64,000 bases of DNA from Natronosalvus rutilus (GTDB taxonomy: Archaea > Halobacteriota > Halobacteria > Halobacteriales > Natrialbaceae). Where the stretch lies: assembly GCF_024204665.1 (NCBI RefSeq), contig NZ_CP100355.1, positions 3,722,995 to 3,786,994 of the forward strand. Reading direction: 5' to 3'. Numbering within the stretch: position 1 is the stretch's first letter; each line of letters opens with the position of its first letter. Made by a program: the position numbers and the translations under genes. Under the pieces are notes generated by a model. That model saw nothing but the letters and a program-made list of their open reading frames with translations, was not told where the DNA came from and made no database searches. Positions 12,768-20,738 of this stretch are shown one piece after another.

Positions 12768-13235
12768 ATGTACGAACGCATACTCATCCCGACGGACGGT
12801 AGCAGCGTGGCGGAAGTAGCGGTCGAGCACGCACTCGACCACGCGGAGAAGTACGGCGCGGAGGTACACGCGCTGTACGTCGTCGACACTGACGCGGTCG
12901 CCTACGGGCTTGGGACGGAACAGGTCGACCGCCTCAGGCAGGGCGACTTCCAGGGCATGACCGAGCTTCGCGAGAAGGCAGAAGCCGCGACCGGGTACGT
13001 TCGCGACCTGGCCGAAGCGAAAGGTCTCTCGGTGGTCGAACACTACTCGGGCGGCCGGCCGCACGCCCTGATCGCCGACTACGTCGAGGACAACGACATC
13101 GACCTCGTCGTCATGGGCAGCCACGGCCGCTCCGGCGTCAGGCGCGCCCTGCTGGGTAGCGTCACCGAACGAACCCTGCGGTCGACGACCGTTCCGGTGC
13201 TCGTCGTCGACGCCCGGAAGTCGGTCGAGGAGTAA
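12768..13235 (+). CDS. universal stress protein (UspA family)
   Basis: A 155-residue single UspA domain starting MYERILIPTDGSSVAEVAVE. Its C-terminal ATP-binding signature reads MGSHGRSGVRRALLGSVTE and is followed by the VPVLVVD strand. UspA proteins are ATP-binding or AMP-binding regulatory proteins, and haloarchaea often place one beside a transporter. The gene starts four bases after the symporter stop and is the last gene of the acetate transport unit. A role in modulating the symporter or sensing energy status is plausible but not shown. Confidence 0.92.
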   Translation: MYERILIPTDGSSVAEVAVEHALDHAEKYGAEVHALYVVDTDAVAYGLGTEQVDRLRQGDFQGMTELREKAEAATGYVRDLAEAKGLSVVEHYSGGRPHALIADYVEDNDIDLVVMGSHGRSGVRRALLGSVTERTLRSTTVPVLVVDARKSVEE

Positions 13236-13357
13236 CGGTCGACTCACTACCGCTCACGATTTTCGCGTTTCGATCGCTCAGTAGCAGCCAGCAGCAGTCT
13301 CGTGGTTGGTGACGACCCCCAGGTTCGCGTTTGGCGACGATCTCGAGAATCCTGCGT

Positions 13358-13588
13358 TCACCGCTTCTCGCCGGAGCCGTACCACTCGCGAGCCAGTTCG
13401 AGGTTCCAGACGAACGCGAAGTAAGCGACGATCCCAGCGAGCATGAGCGCGTAGTACGCCCACGTCGGTCCCTCGAGGACGCTGAAGAGGAGTTCGACGA
13501 TCGTTACCCAGATGATCGCGAACAGCAAGTCGACCAGCATTCCCCACCGCTCCTCGCGGGCGGTCTCGAGCCACGCTCCTGGCTTCAT
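13358..13588 (-). CDS. small membrane protein of unknown function
   Basis: A 76-residue protein with two predicted membrane helices (LLFAIIWVTIVELLFSVL and the following YALMLAGIVAYFAFVW) and short charged ends. The start MKPGAWLETAREERWGM gives a positive/amphipathic lead that would stay in the cytosol. It is a type of small two-helix protein common in haloarchaea, but I do not recognise a named family with certainty. It lies between the UspA gene (convergent) and the tRNA methyltransferase gene (divergent). Codon pattern and hydrophobic periodicity make it a credible gene. Confidence 0.65.
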   Translation of the reverse strand: MKPGAWLETAREERWGMLVDLLFAIIWVTIVELLFSVLEGPTWAYYALMLAGIVAYFAFVWNLELAREWYGSGEKR

Positions 13589-13759
13589 CGTGAGTCACCC
13601 TGCGCCGCCAGCGGTCCCGTCGAGTGCATGCCGGTGTGTGTCCCGGTGTGAGCAAAAAGCTACCGCCGGAATCGTCTCTCGGGCAGCGTCCACGAGCAGT
13701 CTGTGCCAAAGCGGTTGCGGATCCGAACGCACATATGCCCCAGCCAGCTACGCGTTCGT

Positions 13760-14314
13760 ATGAACGAGCGTCGCGACCCCGAGGTCGCTGTCCTCCGGCT
13801 CGGCCACCGACCCGGGCGAGACGAGCGGATGACGACCCACGTCGGCCTGACAGCCCGGGCACTGGGCGCCGACCGCGTCCTCCTCCCAGACAACGCCGGC
13901 CAGTCCCTCGAGACGGTCGCGGACATCACCGAACGTTTCGGCGGGCCGTTCGCAGTCGAGTTAACCGATTCCACCCAGGGAGTCGTCCGCGGATGGGAGG
14001 GAAAAGTCGTCCACCTCACGATGTATGGCGAGCGCGTCCAGGACGTCGAGGACGCCGTTCGAAGGGCCCACCACGAGGACGGCGACCCGCTCCTGATCGT
14101 CGTCGGCGCGGAGAAGGTACCGTTCGACGTCTACGAGGAGGCCGACTGGAACGTCGGCGTGACGAACCAGCCACACTCCGAGGTCGCGGGGCTGGCCGTC
14201 TTCCTCGATCGTCTGTTCGAGGGCCGCGAACTCGAGCGGGAGTGGGAGGGTGCGGATCGGCGCGTGGTTCCGATGGAGACGGGCAAGCGGGTCGTTTCGG
14301 CCGACGAGGAGTGA
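13760..14314 (+). CDS. trm56: tRNA (cytidine(56)-2'-O)-methyltransferase
   Basis: A 184-residue SPOUT-class methyltransferase matching the archaeal Trm56/aTrm56 family, which 2'-O-methylates C56 in the T-loop of archaeal tRNAs using S-adenosylmethionine. Visible landmarks are VAVLRLGHRPGRDERMTTHV at the N-terminus, VHLTMYG in the middle, and LLIVVGAEKVPFDVYE followed by NVGVTNQPHSEVAGLAVFLD, which form the trefoil-knot cofactor site. The ATG at 13760 starts directly at the family N-terminus. It lies upstream of the TFE gene on the same strand but is separated from it by about 140 bases and a TATA box. Confidence 0.9.
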   Translation: MNERRDPEVAVLRLGHRPGRDERMTTHVGLTARALGADRVLLPDNAGQSLETVADITERFGGPFAVELTDSTQGVVRGWEGKVVHLTMYGERVQDVEDAVRRAHHEDGDPLLIVVGAEKVPFDVYEEADWNVGVTNQPHSEVAGLAVFLDRLFEGRELEREWEGADRRVVPMETGKRVVSADEE

Positions 14315-14425
14315 GAGTCGGCAGACGGGCAGCCCCAAACGAGGACAACCACACTCGAGCGGCACGGACTCGCATTTCGACGCCGACACGCTCCGCAGCG
14401 TCGCACCCGGCGCACCGAGTAACAA

Positions 14426-14434
14426 GACTTAATG
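14426..14434 (+). promoter_or_regulatory. TATA-like box of the tfe gene
   Basis: ACTTAATGG lies about 25-33 bases before the ATG at 14459. This spacing makes 14459 the leaderless start and argues against the in-frame ATG at 14432, which would lie inside the box. Confidence 0.45.
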
Positions 14435-14458
14435 GCCGCATGCGATTATTACGGGGTA

Positions 14459-14983
14459 ATGGCTTTTGAGGACCTGCTCGAGGACCCGGTTATCCAGAAG
14501 TACTTACACGAGCTCGTCGGTCCCAAGGGGATGCCCGTCGCGGCAGCGCCGCCGGACGGAGAGGTGACCGACGAGGAACTCGCCGAGACGCTGGACCTCG
14601 AACTAAACGATGTGCGACGGGCGCTGTTCATCCTGTACGAGAACGACCTCGCCACCTATCGCCGCCTCCGCGACGAGGATTCCGGCTGGCTCACCTACCT
14701 CTGGACGTTCGAGTACGAGAACATCCCGGAGAACCTCGAGGAGGAACTCTACCGGCTCTACGACGCCCTCCTCGACCGTCGGGAGTACGAGCAGAACCAC
14801 GAGTTCTACCTCTGTGAGATCTGTTCGATTCGCTTCGAGTTCGGCGAAGCGATGGACTTCGGTTTCGAGTGCCCAGAGTGTGGCTCGCCCGTCGAATCGA
14901 TGGACAACAGCCGACTCGTCCGCGCGATGGACGACCGCCTCGACGCCCTCGAGGACGAACTCAACGTCGAATCCACCGCCTGA
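14459..14983 (+). CDS. tfe: transcription initiation factor E subunit alpha (TFE)
   Basis: A 174-residue archaeal TFE. The N-terminal winged-helix domain runs from residue 1 to about 105, with MAFEDLLEDPVIQKYLHELV and then an ELNDVRRALFILYENDLA recognition region. It is followed by a linker helix and a C-terminal zinc ribbon with the four cysteines in LCEICSIRF and FECPECGSP. TFE stabilises the open promoter complex together with TBP, TFB and RNA polymerase. The start at 14459 rather than 14432 is supported by the TATA position and by the family N-terminus. The stop codon overlaps the ATG of the DUF2110 gene (14983), so the two are translationally coupled. Confidence 0.95.
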   Translation: MAFEDLLEDPVIQKYLHELVGPKGMPVAAAPPDGEVTDEELAETLDLELNDVRRALFILYENDLATYRRLRDEDSGWLTYLWTFEYENIPENLEEELYRLYDALLDRREYEQNHEFYLCEICSIRFEFGEAMDFGFECPECGSPVESMDNSRLVRAMDDRLDALEDELNVESTA

Positions 14984-15666
14984 TGGTCGTCCTCGCAACC
15001 AAACTGTACGTCGACGGCGACGCCCACCAGCGGGCGCTCGATTCCCTGCGATCACTGGTCGACAACGAGATCGGCGAACTCGACGTCGAGTTCGAGATCG
15101 GCGTCCGACACGACGACTTCCCCTCCGTCACGATCGAGGGCGAGGACGCCGTCGTCGCGCGCAACGTCCTCCGCGAGGAGTGGGGCGAAATCGTCCCCGA
15201 TCTCGAGGCCGGGGAAACCTACGTTGGCACGCTCGAATCGTGGGACGACGACGGGTTCGTCCTGGACGTCGGAACCGAGACCGGGGTTCGAATCCCCGCC
15301 GACCAGCTGGGTCTGGGGCCGGGATCGCCCGCACAGGTCAGAGAGCGCTTCGGCCTGGTCCAGCACCTGCCACTGCAGTTCGTCTACCGACCGGACGAGG
15401 CGGACGGATCACGGCTGACCGACGCCGAACGCGACCGCCTCTTCGAGTGGACGCGCGGGACCGGCCGCCTGAACGTCAACAGTGCGACCCGCGCGGAGGT
15501 CCGGGCGACGCTCAATCGCGCCGGCCACGCTCAGGACTACGTCACGATCGAACGACTGGGGCTGCTCGAGCAGAGCGTCATCTGTACGGACGACACCGAC
15601 CCGCCAGGGCTACTCTCGAGCATCGGCTCGTACCTGCCGGCGGAGTTGCGCTGCGTCGTTCCCTGA
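14983..15666 (+). CDS. DUF2110 family protein
   Basis: A 227-residue acidic soluble protein of the archaeal DUF2110 family. The N-terminal 70 residues form an alpha-beta region (LATKLYVDGDAHQRALDSLR). A central segment (about residues 75-130, GETYVGTLESWDDDGFVLDV then TGVRIPADQLGLGPG) resembles an S1/OB-like barrel, which is my inference. The C-terminus is helical (RLNVNSATRAEVRATLNRAG). Its start overlaps the tfe stop, a pairing that suggests a role near transcription initiation or RNA handling, but no activity is established. The next gene begins nine bases after its stop, so three genes probably form one unit. Confidence 0.85.
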   Translation: MVVLATKLYVDGDAHQRALDSLRSLVDNEIGELDVEFEIGVRHDDFPSVTIEGEDAVVARNVLREEWGEIVPDLEAGETYVGTLESWDDDGFVLDVGTETGVRIPADQLGLGPGSPAQVRERFGLVQHLPLQFVYRPDEADGSRLTDAERDRLFEWTRGTGRLNVNSATRAEVRATLNRAGHAQDYVTIERLGLLEQSVICTDDTDPPGLLSSIGSYLPAELRCVVP

Positions 15667-15675
15667 CCGCCAGCC

Positions 15676-16455
15676 ATGAGAACGGTCAACCGTCGCCTCG
15701 TCCTCGCAACGCTCGCCGTCGCCCTACTCGCGACGACCGCCGGGTGTACGATGCTCTTTGGCGGCATCTCCGACGAGGCCCTCGATGAGTCCCAGTCGTA
15801 CGACGACCTCCGGGACCGCGAGGCGGACGTCGCCATCGAGGTCGAGAGCGGATCGTTCATCAGCGACGGAGAGTTCCGCGCGGTCTACGACCTGAACGAC
15901 ACCGAAGACCTGTCGCTGTACCGGTCGACGCTCTACCGCGAGGAGCCACTCGAGGTTCGGGCCGTCCGCTACTGGTACCCGAACGGTACCGAACTCACGG
16001 GGTCCGAACTCGAGGTCGATCAGGACCGCTCGAGTACCGACATCCGGGTTCCGGACGGCAATGGGACGCTGGCAATTACCGGCCCCGCGAACCAGGGGCG
16101 GTTCTACCTGCCGGCTTACGTCGAGGGCTCCTACGAGGTCATCCTCCCTCCGGGCTATCGATCGACGAACTACCTCTTCGGGTCGGTGAACCCGGGCGGA
16201 CACGAACGGGAGGTCGTCGACGACCAGGAGCACCTCCGGTGGGAACACGTCGATAGCTCGCTCTCGATCCGGTACTATCTGGGGCGGGACGTCTTCATCT
16301 TCGCCGGCGTCGTCCTCGTGGTCGCCGCTGCCGGCGGCGCCGGCGTCGCCTACTACTACCGGAAGGTCAAGGCCCTCGAAGAGAAGCGGAAGTCGATGGG
16401 TCTCGACGTCGAACTCGAGGACGATTCGGGAAAGGGGCCGCCGCCGGGGATGTAG
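15676..16455 (+). CDS. DUF5803-like membrane-anchored lipoprotein
   Basis: A 259-residue exported protein. It starts MRTVNRRLVLATLAVALLAT followed by the lipobox TAGC, giving a lipid-modified Cys at residue 24. The middle 180 residues form an extracytoplasmic beta-rich acidic domain. A C-terminal transmembrane helix (VFIFAGVVLVVAAAGGAGVAYY, about residues 212-233) is followed by a charged cytosolic tail with RKVKALEEKRK. Both ends are therefore membrane-attached. It matches the haloarchaeal family I know as DUF5803, of unknown function. It starts nine bases after DUF2110 and is convergent with purM across a tandem-repeat tract. Confidence 0.75.
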   Translation: MRTVNRRLVLATLAVALLATTAGCTMLFGGISDEALDESQSYDDLRDREADVAIEVESGSFISDGEFRAVYDLNDTEDLSLYRSTLYREEPLEVRAVRYWYPNGTELTGSELEVDQDRSSTDIRVPDGNGTLAITGPANQGRFYLPAYVEGSYEVILPPGYRSTNYLFGSVNPGGHEREVVDDQEHLRWEHVDSSLSIRYYLGRDVFIFAGVVLVVAAAGGAGVAYYYRKVKALEEKRKSMGLDVELEDDSGKGPPPGM

Positions 16456-16460
16456 GTGGC

Positions 16461-16594
16461 TCGAGGCGTGAGTACGGAGGCGAACGGTCGAAGCGCGGAT
16501 CCAGGGGCGAGAACTCGAGGCGCGAGTACGGTGGCAGGTCTCGAGGTGTGGGTACAGGGGCGAGAAATCGAGGCGAGACGCTCAGGACAGCGAG
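16461..16594. repeat. degenerate 27-bp tandem repeat between the DUF5803-like gene and purM
   Basis: Units begin at 16461, 16488, 16515, 16541 and 16568, so the period is 27 bases with one 26-base unit. Each starts TCGAGGCG or a close variant (TCGAAGCG, TCGAGGTG), and most continue with GAGTACGG or GGTACAGG and GGCGAGAA-like ends. The tract fills the whole gap between two convergent genes and runs into the 3' end of purM. It looks like a decaying minisatellite. Confidence 0.6.
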
Positions 16595-17616
16595 AGGCCG
16601 CGAATCTCGACCGTGTCGCCCTCCTCGACGCGACCGATGATCTCGCCATCGGTCTCGTCGGCGAGCGCCTCGGCGTCCGACTCGTCCAGAGCAACCACGA
16701 AGCCAGTGCCCATGTTGAAGGTGCGGTGCATCTCCTCGTCGGCGACGTTCCCCTCCTCGGCGACGAACTCGAAGATCGGCTGAATCGGCAGGGGACCTTC
16801 GATCACGTAGCGATTCTCGCCCATTCGGAGCAGGTTCGTCCAACCGCCGCCCGTGACGTGTGCGGCAGCCCGGACGTCGTGGCGACGCATCGGCTCGAGC
16901 AAGTGCGTGTACAGCCGGGTTGGTCGAAGCAGTTCCTCGCCGATGGTGACCTCGGGGTCCAGCGGAAAGGTGTCACCGTAGTCGTGGTTCCGGGTGACGG
17001 CCTCGCGAGCGAGCGTGAGGCCGTTCGAATGGATGCCGTTCGAGGGGAAGCCGACGAGGACGTCGCCCGCTTCGGCATCTTCATCGAGAATCTCGTCTTT
17101 GAGCGCGAGGCCAGCACAGGTTCCGGCCAGGTCGAAGCCGCTGACGACCTCGGGCATGACCGCGGTTTCCCCGCCCAGGAGCGTGAGGTTCGCTTCCTCG
17201 AGGCCGACGGCGAGTCCCTCGCCGATTTCGGCGGTGAGGTCGTCGTCGGGTTCGTCGACCGCGAGGTAGTCGACGAACGCGACCGGTTCGACGCCCGCGG
17301 CGACGAGGTCGTTGACGTTCATCGCGATGCAGTCGATGCCGATGGTCGAGAAGTCCTCAATGGCCTCGGCGACGAGGAGTTTTGTGCCGACCCCGTCGGT
17401 CGCCAGCGCGAGGTAGCGGTCGCCGATGTCGAGCAGGCCGGCGTACTCGGTCGTTATGCCGCTCCCGAACGCCTCGAGGAGCGCGGCCGTGGCGTCCTCG
17501 CTGGCGTCGACGTCGACGCCCGTCTCGGCGTAGGTGAGTTCCTCTGGCTCGCCATTACTGTCGTCTCCGTCGCCAGCGCCGGAACCACCCCCCGCCTCGT
17601 TCGCCTCGTTGGTCAT
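16582..17616 (-). CDS. purM: phosphoribosylformylglycinamidine cyclo-ligase (AIR synthetase)
   Basis: A 344-residue PurM, the fifth-step purine biosynthesis enzyme that closes the imidazole ring of FGAM with ATP to give AIR. Family landmarks are LTYAETGVDVDA, LATDGVGTKLLVAE, GIDCIAMNVNDLVAAG, LGGETAVMPEVV, VGFPSNGIHSNGLTL, AAHVTGGGWTNLLR and FNMGTGFVVAL. About 25 low-complexity Gly/Asp/Glu residues precede the core. The ATG at 17616 is preferred over an upstream in-frame start at 17643. The gene is flanked on both sides by short decayed tandem repeats (27-bp units downstream, 15-bp units upstream). Confidence 0.95.
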   Translation of the reverse strand: MTNEANEAGGGSGAGDGDDSNGEPEELTYAETGVDVDASEDATAALLEAFGSGITTEYAGLLDIGDRYLALATDGVGTKLLVAEAIEDFSTIGIDCIAMNVNDLVAAGVEPVAFVDYLAVDEPDDDLTAEIGEGLAVGLEEANLTLLGGETAVMPEVVSGFDLAGTCAGLALKDEILDEDAEAGDVLVGFPSNGIHSNGLTLAREAVTRNHDYGDTFPLDPEVTIGEELLRPTRLYTHLLEPMRRHDVRAAAHVTGGGWTNLLRMGENRYVIEGPLPIQPIFEFVAEEGNVADEEMHRTFNMGTGFVVALDESDAEALADETDGEIIGRVEEGDTVEIRGLSLS

Positions 17617-17703
17617 GCTCGAGAGAGCACGGGGCGAGGGCAAAAGGTCACCGGTCCAGCGTCGGAGTGGGCGGGCGACGGACGCTACGGCGAGCCGCGA
17701 TGT

Positions 17704-17806
17704 GGCGTTCGGCAGCGTCGCGTTCGGTGGTATTGTGGGTGGCGGTGTCGCGTTCAGCGATGTGACGTGGGGGCGTCGCGTTCAGCAGCGTCGCGTTCGA
17801 CGGTTC
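17704..17806. repeat. degenerate 15-bp tandem repeat upstream of purM
   Basis: Seven consecutive units of 15 bases (one of 13) start at 17704, 17719, 17734, 17749, 17764, 17777 and 17792. The best-kept form is CGCGTTCAGCAGCGT, with variants CGCGTTCGGTGGTAT and CGCGTTCAGCGATGT. The tract occupies most of the gap between purM and the upstream winged-helix gene, where the purM promoter would be expected. Confidence 0.6.
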
Positions 17807-17823
17807 GACCTAGCCGCTCGAGG

Positions 17824-18171
17824 TCAGGCCTCACTGACAGCCAGTTCGAGGACGCCCTCGAACGCGGCGGATCCCGATCCGTCGAGTAATGCAACGTCGC
17901 CCTCGTCCCTGTCGTACTCGATGAGGCCGTGATCCGCTACCATCGGCAGATGCACGTGGACGAGCGAAACGTGAACGTCTCGTCGAACGCGTCGACGGTC
18001 CTCGGCGTCGTCGTCCGGCAGGCACTCTCGTCTCGTGACCGCCTCGACGAGACCGTCGACGCTGTCCCGTCCTCGTTCCGCAAGTGTAGTGAGGAGCCGT
18101 CGCTGTCGCGGATTCGCGAGTACCCGATACGCTACCTCTCGATTACGGACCATCGGTCGTGTCTTCGACAT
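17824..18171 (-). CDS. winged-helix DNA-binding protein (DUF7344-like)
   Basis: A 115-residue protein made of a single winged helix-turn-helix: VAYRVLANPRQRRLLTTLAE as the first helices, a recognition region around DVHVSLVHVHLPMVADHGLI, and a wing with EYDRDEGDV. This is the layout of the small haloarchaeal winged-helix regulators often labelled DUF7344. The likely start is ATG 18171 (MSKTRPMVRNREVAYR), with an alternative at 18153. No ligand domain is present, and the target is unknown. The nearest downstream gene is purM, separated by the 15-bp repeat tract. A second protein of the same type lies at 29145-29552. Confidence 0.7.
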   Translation of the reverse strand: MSKTRPMVRNREVAYRVLANPRQRRLLTTLAERGRDSVDGLVEAVTRRECLPDDDAEDRRRVRRDVHVSLVHVHLPMVADHGLIEYDRDEGDVALLDGSGSAAFEGVLELAVSEA

Positions 18172-18313
18172 CGTACCAGTCCCTTCTCGAGTATCGAGGT
18201 GAGGACTGCGCCTAACCATGCAGATGCACCGACAGGAGTCCCATTTAGACAATATCGACGGAACACGCAACGGCAGCGACAGTGGACCGCCAGCCGCTCG
18301 ATTCGCTACCCGA

Positions 18314-19225
18314 TCAAAACGGACTCGAGAGGTAGGCCTTCGGGATCGCGTTCCGAACCGTGACCAGCGGGTCGACGACCTGGCTGATCTCGAGGCCGCC
18401 GACCAGACTCGAGAACATGTACGCCTCGGTGTCGTCGAAGTCGTGTTCGGCGGCGAGCAAGGCGATGGCGTCCTGGTTCACGAGTTCGCAGGCCGCCTCG
18501 AGCGTCTCGGCGCTCGCGAGGGGCTTCCAGGCGTCGCTCGTCTCGATCAGCGGGCGCTCGAGGCTCGTCGCGGGGTCGGAGACGACCTCGAGGGTGACGT
18601 TGATCTCTGTGGCAATCTCTGAACCCGTCCCGCACATCTCGCCGTCGGCCATCGCGGCCTTGCAGTCGCCCATCGCGAGCATCGCGCCCTCCTGGAAGAC
18701 GGGGAAGTAGACCGCGTTGCCGGCCGTGACGTCGGTCGTGTCGAGGTTGCCGCCGTGGTCGTGGGGCACGAGCGTACTGTAGCCGTCCTCGGCGGTGGCG
18801 ACGCCGATCGTGCCGATCACCGGCGCGAGCGGGACCTCGAGGTCCGCGAAGGCGAGGGTGCCGTCGTCGACCGGCGTCATCTTCGACCGCGGCGACTCGA
18901 CGTTATCGTGGCCGTCGAGCAACCCGAAGCCGTCGATGGTAACGACCCGGCCCGCGTCCTCCGCGATGCGAATCTCCTCGATTTCGACTCGCAAGACGTC
19001 GCCGGGTGTCGCCCCGTCGACCGCGATGGGACCGGTCGCCGCGTTCACCTCCTCGGGGACCGCCTCGAGGACGTCCGAGTCGTCCTGGATCGCGCCCTCG
19101 AGGCTGTCGGCCGTCTCGACGGTCAGGCTATCGCCCGACTCGACGGTGATCGCTGGCTCGAGGTCGGGGGTGAATTCGTAGAGTTTGCTGTCCTCGTAGC
19201 TGATCGTGTGATCGGTATCGGGCAT
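18314..19225 (-). CDS. acetamidase/formamidase family protein
   Basis: A 303-residue member of the acetamidase/formamidase (FmdA/AmdA) family, beta-rich metal-dependent amidases that release ammonia from short amides. Landmarks are FTPDLEPAITVESGDSLTVE, GATPGDVLRVEIEEIRI, VPLAPVIGTIGVA, the VPHDHGGNLDTTDVTAGNAV segment with its expected metal or active-site Asp/His residues, and the AMGDCKAAMADGEMCGTGSE loop. It is cytosolic with no signal peptide. The ATG at 19225 is chosen because residues further upstream are not family-like. Substrate specificity cannot be told from sequence. The gene is monocistronic. Confidence 0.88.
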   Translation of the reverse strand: MPDTDHTISYEDSKLYEFTPDLEPAITVESGDSLTVETADSLEGAIQDDSDVLEAVPEEVNAATGPIAVDGATPGDVLRVEIEEIRIAEDAGRVVTIDGFGLLDGHDNVESPRSKMTPVDDGTLAFADLEVPLAPVIGTIGVATAEDGYSTLVPHDHGGNLDTTDVTAGNAVYFPVFQEGAMLAMGDCKAAMADGEMCGTGSEIATEINVTLEVVSDPATSLERPLIETSDAWKPLASAETLEAACELVNQDAIALLAAEHDFDDTEAYMFSSLVGGLEISQVVDPLVTVRNAIPKAYLSSPF

Positions 19226-19318
19226 GGCTCGAGTACAAATAGGGGTGTCCCGGCCATCAAACCGCATGGTCGTTCGCGGCCGTCGACCGTTCCAGCCCGA
19301 CGGACGGCCCTCGAGTGC

Positions 19319-20020
19319 TCAGAACGTCACTTTACCCTCGAACGTCGCCACCAGTATTCCATCCTCGAGCGGGTCCGGAGCCGTGGCCTCGCGCTCGTCC
19401 GGGTCAAGGGCAGCACCCGCGTCCAGGTAGTCGACTCTCGCGACACCGCCACTGTCAATGACGTAGACGACCGCGCTGAATCCGATATCGCTCTCCCAGA
19501 CCGCTCCGTCATCGGAGACACCCGCTGTCGCGCCGGCCGCACGCAGCAAGAAGACGGTCGTGGCTCCCTCGTGCCAGTCGAAGGTCTCGCGTTCTCGAAC
19601 GCTGTGACCGATCCGGAGGATTCGATCCGAGCCGGACCGGGCACACAGCAGGTTGTGGGTGAGGTACGCTTCGTCGAACGCGATGAGGTAGTCGATCACC
19701 GCCTCTTCATCGAATCCTTCCGGCATGACGGGGTAGGGGATCGTTTCGGCCGTCTCGTGCTCTTCGCGGTCATCCCCGTACTCTACCTCGACCGTCTCCG
19801 GGTCAATGTCACACTCGGGCCGGGTCGGCTCGCCGTCGAACGCCTCGAGGACGCGGCTCTCGTCCCCGCCACCGCCGTCAATTTCATCGTTGCCACCGTT
19901 CCCACCGTTTTCAGCGCCGTTTCTGTCGTCCACATTCGAGGGCCTGGCTTCGTCGGCCAGACAGCCCGCCGCGGCCGCCGTCGTGGCACCGAGTGCGGCC
20001 AGTATCGCTCGCCTGTTCAT
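19319..20020 (-). CDS. putative exported lipoprotein
   Basis: A 233-residue protein beginning MNRRAILAALGATTAAAAGC. This is a short RR-containing signal followed by a lipobox, with Cys19 or Cys20 as the lipidation site; Tat export is likely in a haloarchaeon. After a Gly/Asn/Asp/Glu linker, the mature domain (about residues 55-233) is acidic and contains EAVIDYLIAFDEAYLTHNLL and ERETFDWHEGATTVFLLRAA. No known family is recognised, so it is a hypothetical cell-surface protein. The gene stands alone between the amidase and the membrane protease genes. Confidence 0.7.
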   Translation of the reverse strand: MNRRAILAALGATTAAAAGCLADEARPSNVDDRNGAENGGNGGNDEIDGGGGDESRVLEAFDGEPTRPECDIDPETVEVEYGDDREEHETAETIPYPVMPEGFDEEAVIDYLIAFDEAYLTHNLLCARSGSDRILRIGHSVRERETFDWHEGATTVFLLRAAGATAGVSDDGAVWESDIGFSAVVYVIDSGGVARVDYLDAGAALDPDEREATAPDPLEDGILVATFEGKVTF

Positions 20021-20096
20021 ACCCGTTCGTACGAAAACAGGGGTGAAAAAGTCGATGAAGGCTAAAATCGACGTTTTAGCTTACAAGAACGGATCG

Positions 20097-20738
20097 TCAG
20101 AACGGGAGGCCGAACTCGAGGTAAAACAGCGCGAGCAGGCCGGCACACGTCGCGAACGTCACCGCGAAGACGGGCTTGCTCCACTCGAGGACGGACTTGC
20201 CGTCGAGCGGCCCGAAGGGGATCATGTTGAATGCGGCCAGGAACAGGTTGATCACGACGCCCATGTGCCCGACTTGCTGGAGCAGCGCCGGCCCCTCGAG
20301 TACCCGTGTCCCGACGAGTACCGGAAAGAAGAACCCGGCGAGGATCAGGTTCGTCACTGGGCCGGCGACCGAGATCAGCCCGTTCTCGCGATAGGTGATC
20401 CGCCCCCGGTGGTAGACGGCACCCGGCGCGGCGAAAAGGAAGCCGATCAGCGCGCTCATGATCGCCAGAAAGAGCATCTGGTAGTCGGCTCGAAACGCCG
20501 CGACCTGACCGAAGCGAACCGCGACGACCTTGTGAGCGAGTTCGTGGAGCAAGAACGCGACGCCGACGGTGACGAAGCTCAGCGCGATCATCATCGCGAA
20601 GTGGCCCGGCGACGCCAGTCCGAGGTGGACGGGGGCGAGCAGGAGGGCGAACGCGACGCTCAGGACGATCCAAGCGAGCGCCAGGTCAAACAGTTCCCGA
20701 TCAGTGAAGGTGAGCGGGGAGGGTCGTTCGTAGCTCAC
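20097..20738 (-). CDS. M50 family (site-2-protease-like) membrane metalloprotease
   Basis: A 213-residue protein with about six transmembrane helices. The zinc motif HELAH is at residues 65-69 inside a membrane segment, and the second conserved motif IPFGPLDGKSV (with the Asp ligand) is in a later helix. This is the compact archaeal type with no PDZ or CBS domain. Such proteases cut substrates within the membrane. Its start overlaps the end of the TraB gene by four bases (20735-20738), so translation is probably coupled. The substrate is unknown, and an actively cleaved partner could be the upstream gene product. Confidence 0.88.
   Translation of the reverse strand: MSYERPSPLTFTDRELFDLALAWIVLSVAFALLLAPVHLGLASPGHFAMMIALSFVTVGVAFLLHELAHKVVAVRFGQVAAFRADYQMLFLAIMSALIGFLFAAPGAVYHRGRITYRENGLISVAGPVTNLILAGFFFPVLVGTRVLEGPALLQQVGHMGVVINLFLAAFNMIPFGPLDGKSVLEWSKPVFAVTFATCAGLLALFYLEFGLPF

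Noticed and set aside
11331..13247. 638-codon minus-strand open frame opposite the symporter and UspA genes
   Set aside because: Arg/Asp/His-rich nonsense-like translation, antisense to two clear genes.
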